The notes under the pieces: model-generated
What the model was told of the DNA's origin: nothing
Databases searched by the model: none
Seen by the model: the letters and a program-made list of their open reading frames with translations, nothing else
Assembly: GCF_004345645.1 (NCBI RefSeq)
Contig: NZ_SLWS01000001.1
Span: forward strand, 1,491,546 to 1,555,545
DNA: 64,000 nt
Reading direction: 5' to 3'
Source of the DNA: Actinocrispum wychmicini
GTDB taxonomy: Bacteria > Actinomycetota > Actinomycetes > Mycobacteriales > Pseudonocardiaceae
Program-made: the position numbers and the translations under genes
Shown: one piece after another, positions 63,804 through 64,000 of the stretch
Position numbering within the stretch: position 1 is the first letter of the stretch
How the letters are laid out: each line of letters opens with the position of its first letter

Positions 63804-64000
63804 AGCAGTACCGCCCCTTCCATCAGACCGATCGCTCGCAAGTCCCGATACCACCGTTCCACCGGATGCTCCTTGACGAACCCGTGCCCGCCGAGCAGTT
63901 GCACGCCGTCGCTGCCGATGGTCATTCCCTTGTCGGCACACAGCTTCCGGGCGAGCGCGACGTCACGGGCGTACGGCTTTCCTTGCTCGGCACGGGCTGC
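63800..64000 (-). CDS. Acyl-CoA dehydrogenase, C-terminal fragment (5' cut by window edge)
   Basis: The minus strand is open from the window edge to TGA at 63802-63800, giving 66 residues that include ARKLCADKGMTIGSDGVQLLGGHGF and VKEHPVERWYRDLRAIGLMEG. This is the C-terminal domain of an acyl-CoA dehydrogenase (GGHGFVKEHPVERWYRD). The chain ends shortly after MEGAVLL, so it lacks the longer tail of the neighbouring protein. The stop overlaps the GTG of the next dehydrogenase gene by 4 bp, so both are one translation unit. Confidence 0.88.
   Translation of the reverse strand, partial: AARAEQGKPYARDVALARKLCADKGMTIGSDGVQLLGGHGFVKEHPVERWYRDLRAIGLMEGAVLL

Noticed and set aside
1..64000. CRISPR arrays, intact insertion sequences, integrases or phage genes
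   Set aside because: No regularly spaced repeats, transposase or integrase motifs, or structural phage genes were found on either strand.

Overview
The window is high-GC DNA from an actinomycete. The gene set fits the Pseudonocardiaceae and relatives (Amycolatopsis/Kibdelosporangium-like): a Kgd-type 2-oxoglutarate dehydrogenase followed by a DUF6104 gene, a DUF574 methyltransferase, a 10-methyl fatty acid gene pair, many 4-bp ATGA/GTGA overlaps, and several promoters whose -10 box lies 6-8 nt from the start codon (leaderless style). The family-level placement is inference. No rRNA, tRNA, CRISPR array, intact insertion sequence or prophage was seen.

Layout. 1-6140: histidine utilisation operon hutH(partial)-hutU-M20 amidohydrolase-hutF-hutI. 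6137-10542: a NACHT-type STAND NTPase with an FGE-like patch, and a secreted alpha/beta hydrolase, divergent around a long inverted repeat. 10547-13533: ECF sigma factor with two paralogous membrane-anchored proteins. 13574-17568: DUF6104 and kgd. 17709-23278: a fused double ABC exporter and an ABC-2 transporter pair. 23315-24633: two small unknown genes and a hairpin-rich gene-free stretch. 24634-27388: alanine dehydrogenase and a PucR-type regulator. 27631-31252: PadR/VOC genes, a GDSL hydrolase and a FAD monooxygenase. 31393-33884: a Cys/Met-containing leader peptide, metY and metX. 33873-37813: an unknown protein, a PAS-GGDEF-degenerate EAL protein and a DUF574 methyltransferase. 37850-44215: TetR regulator, secreted GDSL lipase and a methylcrotonyl-CoA carboxylase/acyl-CoA dehydrogenase operon, tied together by three copies of a GTTAG-type operator. 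44175-49116: hydrolase, flotillin-like protein and tmsAB. 49219-52577: a beta-oxidation-type operon (SCPx thiolase, SRPBCC, MaoC hydratase, SDR). 52578-57180: gene remnant, two-component system, membrane protein, poor-coding stretch, and a MarR operon with a very clear promoter/operator. 57240-57900: low-complexity repeats. 57971-62599: TetR regulator divergent from SDR-gabD2-PHA-synthase-like-MDMPI-like genes. 62604-64000: two coupled acyl-CoA dehydrogenases, one cut by the window edge.

How the genes work together. Most of the window is catabolism of amino acids (histidine, alanine, probably leucine) and of fatty or methyl-branched acyl chains, with local regulators. The strongest new signals are cis-regulatory. 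An ACATAC-N10-GTATGT operator occurs at two promoters 9.4 kb apart (SCPx operon and TetR/SDR operon), each overlapping a predicted -10 box just before an ATG. Three GTTAG/CTAAC operators link a TetR gene to the accD1-accA1 operon. A 24-codon leader peptide with Cys and Met codons precedes metY. A MarR palindrome brackets its own -10 box. The most unusual protein is the NACHT NTPase with an internal sulfatase-modifying-factor-like motif, a candidate immune or signalling protein.
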